Source of the DNA: Streptomyces sp. NBC_00433
GTDB lineage: Bacteria; Actinomycetota; Actinomycetes; Streptomycetales; Streptomycetaceae
DNA: 64,000 nucleotides
Direction: 5' to 3'
Assembly: GCA_036015235.1 (NCBI GenBank)
Contig: CP107926.1
Location: 8,104,001 to 8,168,000 of the forward strand
The notes under the pieces are model-generated. The model saw nothing but the letters and a program-made list of their open reading frames with translations, ran no database searches and was not told where the DNA came from. Both the position numbers and the translations under genes were made by a program. Of the stretch, positions 42,256 through 50,064 are shown one piece after another (position 1 is the first letter of the stretch; every line of letters begins with the position of its first letter).

Positions 42256-43302
42256 TTGTCCGCACGGCCCGCCGCCCCGCGTCCCACTCTCGAAGCCGTC
42301 GCAGCCAGGGCAGGGGTGTCGCGAGCCACCGTGTCGCGGGTGGTCAACGGGGGAGCGGGGGTACGCGGCCCGCTCGCGGAAAGGGTGCGCGCGGCCGTCG
42401 ACGAGCTGGGATACATCCCCAACCAGGCCGCCCGCACCCTGGTCACCCGGCGCAACGGCGCCATCGCGGTGGTCGTCGCGGAACCCGAGTCCCGGTTCTT
42501 CACCGACCCCTTCTTCGCCCAGCAGGTCCGCGGCATCAGCCGGGAGCTGGCCGCGCACGACAACCAGCTGGTGCTGCTGCTCACCGGGGGCGCGGCCGAC
42601 CACGAGCGGGTCGGGCGCTACCTGACCGGCGGCCATGTGGACGGCGCGCTGATCTTCTCGCTGCACGCCGACGACTCGCTGCCGGTGCTCGCCCGGAACG
42701 CCGGCGTGCCCACCGTGATCGGCGGCCGCCCCACCTGGCCGGACCCCGACGCCCGCCGCCGCACCCTCTATGTCGACTGCGACAACCGCGGCGGCGCGCG
42801 CGACGCCGTACGCCGGCTGCTGGCGCTCGGCCGCCGGCGGATCGCGCACATCGCGGGACCGCTGGACCAGCCCGCCTCGATCGACCGGCTCGACGGCTTC
42901 CGCGACGTGCTGCCCGACATCGCACCGGGGCTGATCGCCGAGGGCGACTTCACCCCGGAGGGCGGTGCCCGGGCCATGGAGAGACTGCTGGAGCGCTCTC
43001 CCGACCTCGACGGGGTCTTCGCCGCCTCCGACGTGATGGCCTCGGGCGCGCTGCGGGTGCTGCGGGCCCGCGGCCGCCGGGTGCCCGACGACGTGGCCGT
43101 GGTCGGCTTCGACGACATGGTGTCGGTGGCGGAGTGGACCGACCCGCCGCTGACCACGATCCGGCAGGACATCGAGGAGATGGGCCGGCTGATGGCCCAG
43201 CTGCTGCTGCACACCCTGGAGCCGACGTCCGATCCCGACGGGGCGCCCGCGGTGTCCTCGATCATCACCCCCACCCGGCTGGTGGTCCGCGACTCCGCGT
43301 GA
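42256..43302 (+). CDS. LacI-family transcriptional regulator
   Basis: A 348-residue LacI/GalR repressor. The HTH is LEAVAARAGVSRATVSRVVN at residues 12-31, with hinge NQAARTLVTRR. The sugar-binding core has IGGRPTW, YVDCDNRGGARDAVRRLLAL and VVGFDDMVSVAEWTDPPLTT. The TTG at 42256 follows AAGGAG; no better start is available. GAGAGCGCT-type palindromes lie on both sides of the gene. The inducer is unknown. Confidence 0.9.
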   Translation: MSARPAAPRPTLEAVAARAGVSRATVSRVVNGGAGVRGPLAERVRAAVDELGYIPNQAARTLVTRRNGAIAVVVAEPESRFFTDPFFAQQVRGISRELAAHDNQLVLLLTGGAADHERVGRYLTGGHVDGALIFSLHADDSLPVLARNAGVPTVIGGRPTWPDPDARRRTLYVDCDNRGGARDAVRRLLALGRRRIAHIAGPLDQPASIDRLDGFRDVLPDIAPGLIAEGDFTPEGGARAMERLLERSPDLDGVFAASDVMASGALRVLRARGRRVPDDVAVVGFDDMVSVAEWTDPPLTTIRQDIEEMGRLMAQLLLHTLEPTSDPDGAPAVSSIITPTRLVVRDSA

Positions 43303-43352
43303 GGCGTGCGCCGGTGCCGCCGGCGGGCCGTGCGGCCCTTACCGCCAGGACT

Positions 43353-43372
43353 GCGGGAGAGCGCTTTCCCGC
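43353..43372. promoter_or_regulatory. LacI-type operator downstream of the LacI gene
   Basis: GCGGGAGAGCGCTTTCCCGC is a 20-bp palindrome with one mismatched pair, sharing the GAGAGCGCT half with the site at 42108. It lies 51 bp after the LacI stop and 102 bp before the phosphatase start, so it may link that gene to the same repressor. Confidence 0.6.
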
Positions 43373-43473
43373 AAGTCGCCGGGGAAGACCCCGCGCCCGG
43401 CGAGCCCCGTCAGGGCCCGCCCCGGGCGCACGTTCGCCGTGCCCCCCGCCCCGCCACGCGCGATGATCGGGGG

Positions 43474-45555
43474 ATGAGGCGTAGCGGCCACGAGACGGGT
43501 GCGCCCGAACTCGAACCCGAGGTTTTCGACAGCGCCATCGTGCCGATCGCGATGACCGCGGGCGGCGACCACGTGCTGGTCTACTACAACGACGCCTTCC
43601 GCGCCCTCTTCGGCCCCCGCACGCTCGGCGCCCCGGCCCGCGAGGCCTTCGGCGAATCCCTGGCCGCCCCCTACATCACCATGCTCGACCAGGCCTTCGG
43701 CGACCGCACCGCCGGCCAGGCCGCCTCCCCGCGCAGCAGCGACGGCAGCACCCCGGGCGTCTCCGGCGTCCGGCACTTCGTCTACAGCTGCTCGCCCGTG
43801 GTGTCCCGGCACGGCCCCGGTGTCCTCACGGTGGCCATCGACACCACCGCCCAGGTCGAGGCGGCACAGCGCGCCCATCTGCTCTCCGAGGACCGGCACC
43901 AGGCGCTCCAGCGCTACGAGGCGCTGATGTCCGCGGTGAACCAGATCGTCTGGCTGATGCAGCCCAGCGGCGAGATCCAGGAGTTGGTCGGCGGCTTCGA
44001 GAAATTCACCGGCATCCCGTGGCGGCCGATGATCGACCAGGAGTGGCTGTCCGCGGTCCACCCGCACGACCGCAGCCGGCTGGTGGGCAACTGGCGGGAG
44101 GCGGCCGAGGACAGCCCGTCGATGTTCGTGTGCACCTTCCGGATGCGGACCGCGTCCGGCACCTACCGGCGCGTGCAGTCCCGGGCGGTGCCCATCGTGC
44201 GCGACGGCGCCGCCATCGAGTGGATCGGCACCACCGCCGACGTGGAGGACCAGTGGCGCAACCGGCTGCGCGAACGGCTGATGGCCAGGGTCGCCACCGT
44301 GATCTCGGCCAACGACGTACCGCAGGCCTTCGCCGCCGTGACGGAGGCGGTGGTGCCCGACCTGACCGACGTGTGCGCCGTCTTCCTGCTGCCCCCGTCC
44401 GCCCTGCCGGGCGCCGACAGCACCCTGAGCGCCGTCCGGATCGCCTCCACCGCCCGCGAGGGGCTGCCCGCGCTGCCGCCGATGAGCAACCAGCCGCGGC
44501 AGGTCGGCCCGATCGCCCAGCAGGTCATCGAGAGCCGCAGGCCGCGGCTCTTCACCTTCCCGGCGGGCGAGCCGCCTGCCGGGATGCTGCCCGAGCTGTC
44601 CATGGGCTGGCTCAGCGACGCCCGCGCCACCAGCATCACCATGGTGCCGATCGTGATCGACGCGGCGGTCGTGGCCTTCGCCGTCGCCGCCGGCTGCGCC
44701 GACGGCCCGCCGCCGGGGCCCGCCGACCTCCAGATGCTCGGCGAGGTGCTGCACGAGGTGCGCGACCCGCTGCGGCAGGCGCTGGAGCTCCAGCGCACCC
44801 GGCACACCGCGCTGACCCTGCAGCGCGCCCTGCTCACCCCCACCCCCGACGTGCCGGGCGCCGAGCTGGCCGCGAACTACCAGCCGGCCAGCAGGACCGC
44901 GGAGATCGGCGGCGACTGGTACGACTCGCTGGTGCTGCCCGACGGCTCGGTCACCCTCACCATCGGCGACATCGCCGGCCACGACCTGGAGGCGGCCACC
45001 TCGATGAGCCAGCTGCGCAGCATGCTGCGGGTCATCGCCTATGACCGGTCGCGCCGGAACACCCCGGCCGAGAGCCTGTCCCGGCTGGACATGGTCGCCG
45101 AAGGCCTCGACCTCGCGCCGCTGGTCACCGCCGTGCACGCCCGCCTGGAGCGGCGCCCGGACGGCGGCTGGCACGCGGCCTGGTCCAACGCCGGCCACCC
45201 GCCGCCGCTGCTGCTCCCGGCGTCGGGGGCGCCGCGCTTCCTGGAGGGCGACGGCCCCGACCTGCCGCTGTGCGTGGCCCCCTTGATGCCCCGCACCACC
45301 TGGCACCGCGAGCTGCGCCCCGGCGACACGCTGCTGCTCTACACCGACGGCCTGATCGAGGTGCCGGGCACCGACCTGACCGAGGGCATGGCCGCGCTGG
45401 CCGCCCACGCCGAGCAGGCCCGCGTCCGCGGTCTGCCGCTGGCCGCGCTGTGCGAGCGCCTGCTGGCCGCCGCCGCGGACCGCCGCGACGACGCGGCCGT
45501 GATCGGCTTCCGCCCGATCGCCCAGGGCCGCGTATGGACCGCCCGCCTGCCCTGA
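43474..45555 (+). CDS. PAS-PAS-GAF-SpoIIE serine phosphatase
   Basis: A 693-residue multidomain sensor phosphatase. A first PAS-like domain is at about 15-125, a second with PAC at about 145-260 (EKFTGIPWRPMIDQEWLSAV, then TYRRVQSRAVPIV). A GAF domain is at about 275-440. The SpoIIE/PP2C domain is at about 470-685 with EIGGDWYDSLVLPDGSV, GDIAGHDLEAATSMSQLRSM, WSNAGHPPPLLL and LLLYTDGLIE, keeping all metal-binding aspartates. It should dephosphorylate an STAS-domain antagonist in response to a ligand or redox cue. The start ATG 43474 is right after GGGGG, which is close; GTG starts upstream are less likely. Confidence 0.88.
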   Translation: MRRSGHETGAPELEPEVFDSAIVPIAMTAGGDHVLVYYNDAFRALFGPRTLGAPAREAFGESLAAPYITMLDQAFGDRTAGQAASPRSSDGSTPGVSGVRHFVYSCSPVVSRHGPGVLTVAIDTTAQVEAAQRAHLLSEDRHQALQRYEALMSAVNQIVWLMQPSGEIQELVGGFEKFTGIPWRPMIDQEWLSAVHPHDRSRLVGNWREAAEDSPSMFVCTFRMRTASGTYRRVQSRAVPIVRDGAAIEWIGTTADVEDQWRNRLRERLMARVATVISANDVPQAFAAVTEAVVPDLTDVCAVFLLPPSALPGADSTLSAVRIASTAREGLPALPPMSNQPRQVGPIAQQVIESRRPRLFTFPAGEPPAGMLPELSMGWLSDARATSITMVPIVIDAAVVAFAVAAGCADGPPPGPADLQMLGEVLHEVRDPLRQALELQRTRHTALTLQRALLTPTPDVPGAELAANYQPASRTAEIGGDWYDSLVLPDGSVTLTIGDIAGHDLEAATSMSQLRSMLRVIAYDRSRRNTPAESLSRLDMVAEGLDLAPLVTAVHARLERRPDGGWHAAWSNAGHPPPLLLPASGAPRFLEGDGPDLPLCVAPLMPRTTWHRELRPGDTLLLYTDGLIEVPGTDLTEGMAALAAHAEQARVRGLPLAALCERLLAAAADRRDDAAVIGFRPIAQGRVWTARLP

Positions 45556-45569
45556 CGCACCCTTCCGCG

Positions 45570-45658
45570 TACGGCGGCGAGCCCGCCCGCGCCCCGCGCG
45601 GGGCCGCCGCTCCAGTCCGCGGGCTACGGCGGCGAGCCCGCGGACATCCCGCGCGGGA
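45570..45658. repeat. Two direct copies of a 34-bp hairpin-containing unit
   Basis: TACGGCGGCGAGCCCGC recurs at 45570 and 45625, each copy continuing to a CCCGCGCGGG-type palindrome (ends 45603 and 45658). The pair fills the gap between convergent phosphatase and lysE genes. Duplicated terminators would fit. Confidence 0.7.
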
Positions 45659-45668
45659 CGCGGCCGGC

Positions 45669-46280
45669 TCAGGTGCGGGCCGCCATCAGCACCCCCAGGG
45701 TGATCATCGTGCCGGCGATCACCACGTCCAGCGCCCGCCAGGAGTTCGGGCGGGAGAAGGGGCGCTCCAGGAGCCGGGCGCCGAAGCCCAGGCCGCTGAA
45801 CCACAGGACGCTGCCGGTCGCCGCCCCGGCGCCGAAGGGCCAGCGCGAGCCGCCGTAGCCGTTGGCGACCGAGCCGAGCAGCAGCACGGTGTCGAGGTAG
45901 ACGTGCGGGTTGAGCCAGGTCATCGCCAGGCAGGTGAGCACCGCGGCCCGCAGCGAGCCGCCCGCGGTGCCCGCCGCCTCCAACCGCCGCGGGCGCAGTG
46001 CCCGGCGGGCGGCCAGCAGGCCGTAGGACACCAGGAAGGCGCCGCCGATCCAGCCGGTCACGGTGACCGCCGACGGCCACGCCTCGACCACGGAGCCGAC
46101 ACCGGTGACGCCCACCGATATCAGCACGGCGTCCGACAGCGCGCAGATCGCGACCACCGCGGCGACATGCTCGCGGCGGATGCCCTGGCGCAGGACGAAG
46201 GCGTTCTGCGCGCCGATCGCCACGATCAGCGACAGGCCGGTGCCGAGGCCGGCGAGGGCCGCGAGGAGGGCGGTGTTCAC
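45669..46280 (-). CDS. LysE/ArgO-family amino acid exporter
   Basis: A 203-residue inner-membrane exporter with six hydrophobic segments. The family signature GLSLIVAIGAQNAFVLRQGI is at residues about 14-33 and LAMTWLNPHVYLDTVLLLGS at about 120-139. It expels lysine, arginine or analogues. GTG 46280 fits the family N-terminus; GTG/ATG 46322 is an alternative. It is divergent from a LysG-type regulator across a short palindrome. Confidence 0.9.
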   Translation of the reverse strand: MNTALLAALAGLGTGLSLIVAIGAQNAFVLRQGIRREHVAAVVAICALSDAVLISVGVTGVGSVVEAWPSAVTVTGWIGGAFLVSYGLLAARRALRPRRLEAAGTAGGSLRAAVLTCLAMTWLNPHVYLDTVLLLGSVANGYGGSRWPFGAGAATGSVLWFSGLGFGARLLERPFSRPNSWRALDVVIAGTMITLGVLMAART

Positions 46281-46325
46281 GAGCCCGAGGCTATGAAGCG
46301 CGGCGCCTTCAGTCCAGCTCATGTT

Positions 46326-46337
46326 TCTTAGCTAAGA
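46326..46337. promoter_or_regulatory. Palindrome between lysE and lysG
   Basis: TCTTAGCTAAGA is a perfect 12-bp palindrome and an AT-rich island in the shared promoter region, ten bases before the lysG start. It is a fair candidate for the LysG/ArgP binding site, possibly autoregulatory given its closeness. Confidence 0.55.
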
Positions 46338-46346
46338 TGAGGGATT

Positions 46347-47279
46347 GTGATGACGACGTCCGGGCTGCCGCTCGACCAGGTGCGCACGCTGCTCGCCGCG
46401 GTGGACGAGGGCACGTTCGAGGCCGCCGCCGCCCGGCTCCATGTGACGCCGTCCGCCGTCAGCCAGCGGATCAAGGCGCTGGAGCAGCGCACCGGGCGGG
46501 TCCTGCTGCTGCGGTCCAAGCCGGTGCGGCTGACCGCCTCCGGCGAGGTCGTCGTCCGCTTCGGGCGGCAGCTGGCCCGCCTCGAACAGGACGCGGCAGC
46601 CGAGATCGGCCTGACCGGCGGCGCCGGACCCGCGACGCTGTCGATCGCGGTCAACGCGGACTCGCTCGCCACCTGGTTCCTGCCCGCGCTCGCCGAGGCG
46701 GCGGGCGCCCTCGACGTCTGCTTCGACCTGCACCGCGACGACCAGGACCACACCGCCCTGCTGCTGCGCCAGGGCCGGGTGATGGCCGCGGTCACCTCGT
46801 CGCCCGAGCCCGTGCAGGGCTGCTCGGTGCGCCCGCTCGGCCGGATGGCCTACCGGGCGTACGCGTCCCCCGCCTTCGCCGCCCGCCACCTCGCGCACGG
46901 CACGCTCGCCGACCTGCTGCCCGCCGCGCCCATGGTGGTCTTCGACCGCAAGGACGACATCCAGGACGGCTTCCTGCGCCGCCTCGTCCCCGGCCGCCCC
47001 ACCTCGGGACAGCCCAGGACCTACGTGCCCGCGTCGGAGTCCTTCGCGGCCGCCGTCGCCGCCGGCCTCGGCTGGGGCATGGTCCCCGACGCGCAGGCCG
47101 CCCCCTACCGCGCCGCGGGCGCCCTGGTCGACCTGGCCGCGGACCGGCCGATGGACGTACCGCTCCACTGGCAGCAGTGGAAGCTCGACTCGCCGCCGCT
47201 GGCCGCCCTCGCCGCCGCCGTGGTCCGCGCCGCGGCCGGGGCCCTGGACCAGACGCCGGTCAGGACCAGGTCATCATGA
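46347..47279 (+). CDS. lysG: LysG/ArgP-type LysR regulator of lysine/arginine export
   Basis: A 310-residue LysR protein of the ArgP subgroup. The HTH reads [20 protein letters not shown] at residues 24-43, preceded by [14 protein letters not shown]. The effector domain (about 90-290) has the ArgP features [18 protein letters not shown] and WGMVPDAQA. It is divergently paired with a LysE exporter, the classic LysG-lysE arrangement that activates export when Lys/Arg accumulate. Its 3' end overlaps the convergent GNAT gene by 20 bp. Confidence 0.9.
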   Translation: MMTTSGLPLDQVRTLLAAVDEGTFEAAAARLHVTPSAVSQRIKALEQRTGRVLLLRSKPVRLTASGEVVVRFGRQLARLEQDAAAEIGLTGGAGPATLSIAVNADSLATWFLPALAEAAGALDVCFDLHRDDQDHTALLLRQGRVMAAVTSSPEPVQGCSVRPLGRMAYRAYASPAFAARHLAHGTLADLLPAAPMVVFDRKDDIQDGFLRRLVPGRPTSGQPRTYVPASESFAAAVAAGLGWGMVPDAQAAPYRAAGALVDLAADRPMDVPLHWQQWKLDSPPLAALAAAVVRAAAGALDQTPVRTRSS

Positions 47280-48183
47280 GGGTGCGCTCGAAGTCGACGT
47301 AGCCGGCCCGCGCGAAGGCGCGGGCCATCGGGATGTTGCCCAGGTCGGTGGACGCGCGGATCCGCGGGGCGTCGTGGGCGGCGAGCACGCGGGTGCCCTC
47401 GGCCAGCAGGTCGTCGACGTGGCCGCGGCCGCGGTGGGCCGGCAGCACTCCGATGTAGGCGATGATCGGGTTGTAGTCGTTGCGGGCCGGGATGACGAAG
47501 CCGACGGCCTCGCCGTCCGGCAGGGTCGCCACCCGCCACCAGTGGCGCGGGCTGCGGTAGCCGTCCAGCTCGTCGCCGTAGTGCGCGGCCGCTGCCTCGC
47601 CCGGACTCATCGTGGCCAGGTCGGCGAGGCTGTGGGCGTCGAGCGTGCCGTCCAGCACCGCGGTCATCAGGGCCAGGATCTCCTCGGCGTCCCGCACCGG
47701 CCGGAAGCCGACCCGCCCGGAGGCGGCGGGTACGGGAGTCCCCGGCCGCCACTCCAGCCGCAGCCGCTCCACGAAGAGCCTCGCCCCGATCCGCTCGAGC
47801 ACCGCCATCCGCTCCTCGACGCCCTGCCGCACGCGTGCGTCCTCCCGCCATCCGGGCGGCAGGAAGCGGCTGTATTCCGGCGGCACGGCCCCGGCCGGTA
47901 CGACCGCCGCCATCGCGGTACGCACCAGGTGCTCGGCGATCTCCAGCCGGTCGGGGGCGTCGCCGTCGATGTCGAAGACGTCGAGGTAGCGCGGCGTGTC
48001 GTCGCCGCTGCGGCCCCACCACCCCACTCTGGCGAGCAGCCGGTCGCCGCGCAGCGCGACCCACATCCACCCGGGCCGCCGCCGGCCCCCGGCGAGGTCG
48101 TCCGCCAGCTCGTCGTCGAGCACATAGGGCAGCCGCGAGAACAGCCCCACCTCGTCCGCCCCGCTGATCGGGCGCACGGTCAC
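47260..48183 (-). CDS. Tandem GNAT-domain acetyltransferase
   Basis: A 307-residue protein with two GNAT-like halves. The N-terminal half begins [20 protein letters not shown] and is degenerate. The C-terminal half carries [20 protein letters not shown] around residues 240-260 and ends [20 protein letters not shown]. The GTG at 48183 fits this layout. Relatives act on small molecules of unknown identity. Its last codons overlap the end of lysG. Confidence 0.85.
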   Translation of the reverse strand: MTVRPISGADEVGLFSRLPYVLDDELADDLAGGRRRPGWMWVALRGDRLLARVGWWGRSGDDTPRYLDVFDIDGDAPDRLEIAEHLVRTAMAAVVPAGAVPPEYSRFLPPGWREDARVRQGVEERMAVLERIGARLFVERLRLEWRPGTPVPAASGRVGFRPVRDAEEILALMTAVLDGTLDAHSLADLATMSPGEAAAAHYGDELDGYRSPRHWWRVATLPDGEAVGFVIPARNDYNPIIAYIGVLPAHRGRGHVDDLLAEGTRVLAAHDAPRIRASTDLGNIPMARAFARAGYVDFERTLMMTWS

Positions 48184-48369
48184 ATCGTCACTTACCGAGG
48201 TCAAGCTGTTCGCTCCGCGAGTGTGAGGCTGCAAGGTCGTCCGCGGCAGTCAACACCGCACCCCTGCCGGACGCGAGCGCTTTTCCCCGGGGGCCCGGAC
48301 GGCATGCGCCGCCGCCCCGCTGCGGCCGTGCGCCGCTCGCGCCGAGCCTCTTTCCGGCCGAACGGGGGC

Positions 48370-48630
48370 TTATTCCCCCATCTTCCCCGGCGTCGTGAAG
48401 TCGGGGCTCGAATAGCCGGGGGCGGAGAAGCCGGCCTCGTCCGGGACGAGGTCGTCGGCGTCCTCGGCCTCGTAGTCGGGGCCCTCGAAGGGCGGGACGA
48501 CGTAGTCCGGCGGGGTGTAGTCGCGGACCGTGGAGTCGGGGCCGGTGAAATCCGGGCTGGAGAAGTCGGGGCTGGAGAAACCGGGGGAGAAGTCCGGCTC
48601 TTCTTCCGGGGGCTGGGATTCGTCGCTCAT
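48370..48630 (-). CDS. Acidic repeat protein with xxPD(F/Y) pentads
   Basis: An 86-residue acidic protein with a near-ideal ribosome site (GGAGGAGGACGGC before ATG 48630). After [11 protein letters not shown] comes a series of five-residue units: [13 protein letters not shown] twice, [25 protein letters not shown]; an acidic spacer [15 protein letters not shown]; then [10 protein letters not shown] and the end TTPGKMGE. There is no signal peptide, cysteine or membrane segment. It should be disordered or form a short beta-repeat. It is divergent from rpmJ2 with 108 bp between. I do not recognise the family; no modifying enzyme is adjacent. Confidence 0.72.
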   Translation of the reverse strand: MSDESQPPEEEPDFSPGFSSPDFSSPDFTGPDSTVRDYTPPDYVVPPFEGPDYEAEDADDLVPDEAGFSAPGYSSPDFTTPGKMGE

Positions 48631-48738
48631 GCCGTCCTCCTCCGTACGGGCGGCGCGTGCGGAATGAATACGGGGGCGCCGCCGTTGTGGTGCGTGCACG
48701 ACGAGTATGACGAGCACACGAAGAGAAAGGCGCCCCCC

Positions 48739-48861
48739 ATGAAAGTACGCAACTCGCTGCGGTCGCTGAAGAACCGTCCGGGCGCCCAGATCGTGCGCCG
48801 GCGGGGCAGGGTCTACGTGATCAACCGCAAGGACCCGCGCTCCAAGGCCCGCCAGGGCTGA
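48739..48861 (+). CDS. rpmJ2: Ribosomal protein L36, cysteine-free second copy (YkgO type)
   Basis: A 40-residue bL36 with the sequence [20 protein letters not shown] continuing to [11 protein letters not shown]. The four zinc-binding Cys/His of normal L36 are missing, so this is the zinc-independent paralogue that replaces the zinc form during zinc starvation. It is usually repressed by Zur; no convincing Zur box could be read in the 108 bp upstream. AAAGG precedes the ATG. Confidence 0.93.
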   Translation: MKVRNSLRSLKNRPGAQIVRRRGRVYVINRKDPRSKARQG

Positions 48862-48921
48862 CCCGCGCATCTGGGCCGCCGGGAACCGCGGACGGTGACC
48901 GGCACGCAAGGCCGTGCCGCT

Positions 48922-48946
48922 TGACCCTGACGGAAGCGTCAGGGTC
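48922..48946 (+). promoter_or_regulatory. MerR-type promoter/operator or hairpin
   Basis: TTGACC at 48922 opens a perfect 10-bp dyad (GACCCTGACG, GAAG, CGTCAGGGTC), the layout of MerR-regulated promoters where a -35 box and dyad are followed by a long spacer. No MerR gene is adjacent and no convincing gene follows. It could instead be the rpmJ2 terminator. The rest of 48862-49320 holds two more hairpins and no gene. Confidence 0.45.
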
Positions 48947-49034
48947 GCAGCATGGCCGCCACTCACCTCGGCACGGCGGGCGACGCCCGCAGAGGACCCA
49001 TTGCCCCGGCGGTGCACCCCGCTTCGAGGTGCCG

Positions 49035-49071
49035 CGGCATCGCACCGGCATGTGGCGCCGGTGCGATGCCG
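49035..49071. terminator. Perfect 15-bp hairpin
   Basis: CGGCATCGCACCGGC and its exact complement flank a seven-base loop in the gap between rpmJ2 and tetR. A terminator role is likely but its direction is not clear. Confidence 0.6.
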
Positions 49072-49294
49072 GAAGGCCCCCTGGCCGCCGCGGCCGCGCA
49101 CCGGGTGTTCGGCGCGCGACATCACAGGCGGGGGTCGGTACGGATCACCGCGGCGCCCCGGCACCGCGGAAGGTCCGTATGTCGACCGGCCGTTGATCTT
49201 GCGTCACCCACTATGCCGTGCCGGGTCGCCTGGGGTCTAGACCACTTGAAGTGAATATGGGGATCCGTGTGCACAGCCGCGGGTCACCGGCGGC

Positions 49295-49319
49295 GCCGGC
49301 TCCCGTGACGGGAGCCGGC
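49295..49319 (-). terminator. Terminator of the MFS-tetR operon
   Basis: GCCGGCTCCCG, TGA, and the exact complement form an 11-bp hairpin directly after the tetR stop on the minus strand. Confidence 0.75.
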
Positions 49320-49320
49320 G

Positions 49321-50022
49321 TCACGACTTCGCGGGCGTGCCCGCCGTGGCCGCCGGGCCGGTGCCGATCCGGCGCAGCTGGGCGCGCGTCACGGCGGGCG
49401 GGCTGTCCGGGGGGACGTCCGCGGCGCGCAGGCCGGCCAGCTGGATGTCGAGCTGGCGCCGCCAGGCGTCGGGGACGACCGCGCCGCTGGTCTCCACGAT
49501 GCCGCGCAGGCCCCAGATCAGGGCCATGATGTCGCCCAGCTCGACGCCGGGGGCGACCCGGCCCGCCTCCTGGGCCTGGAGCAGCAGATCGGCGATGCGG
49601 TCGCGCAGGACCTCGACGCAGGAGGTCTTGGAGTGGCCGACCAGCTTGTCGGCGTAACCGCGGTGCTCGGCAAGGGATCTGCCGATGACCCGCAGGAACC
49701 GCTCAAGGCCGGTGCCGTCCGGCAGGCCGAGGGACCGGCGTGCCACCTCGGTGAGTTCGCTCAGCATCAGGCCGGCGATCTCGTCGACCAGCGCCTCCTT
49801 GTTGGGGAAGCGCCGGTAGACCGTGCCGACGCCGACGCCGGCCCGGGAGGCGATCAGCTCCATGCTGGCGTCGGTGCCGAATTCGGAGAGCACCTCCCTG
49901 GCCGCCTCGACCACCAGCTGGTGGTTGCGTACGGCGTCGCGCCGCAGCGGCTTGGCCGCGGGCGGGTCCTGGTCCGGTGCGCGGCCGGAACCCGGTGCCT
50001 TCGGGTGCGCGTGTCCAGTCAT
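49321..50022 (-). CDS. TetR-family repressor
   Basis: A 233-residue TetR regulator. The HTH lies at about residues 50-75 (ELIASRAGVGVGTVYRRFPN), with the helix VEAAREVLSEFG before it. The C-terminal ligand domain has GDIMALIWGLRGIVE. It is the second gene after a drug-type MFS exporter (42-bp gap), so it is probably its autoregulated repressor. Two related operator copies sit before the MFS gene. Confidence 0.92.
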   Translation of the reverse strand: MTGHAHPKAPGSGRAPDQDPPAAKPLRRDAVRNHQLVVEAAREVLSEFGTDASMELIASRAGVGVGTVYRRFPNKEALVDEIAGLMLSELTEVARRSLGLPDGTGLERFLRVIGRSLAEHRGYADKLVGHSKTSCVEVLRDRIADLLLQAQEAGRVAPGVELGDIMALIWGLRGIVETSGAVVPDAWRRQLDIQLAGLRAADVPPDSPPAVTRAQLRRIGTGPAATAGTPAKS

Positions 50023-50064
50023 CGTCGCTCGCTCACTCCCGCCGGGTCCCCGCCGCCCGGCAGC

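Noticed and set aside
43339-46080. 913-codon minus-strand open frame over the PAS-SpoIIE phosphatase
   Set aside because: Shadow frame of GC-rich coding DNA; the phosphatase frame has all family motifs.
48631-48738. Zur box before rpmJ2
   Set aside because: The expected AT-rich TGAAAATnATTTTCA-type palindrome could not be seen in the intergenic region.
48952-49254. 100-codon ORF after the MerR-like dyad
   Set aside because: No ribosome site, Arg/Ala-rich translation, and it crosses a strong hairpin.
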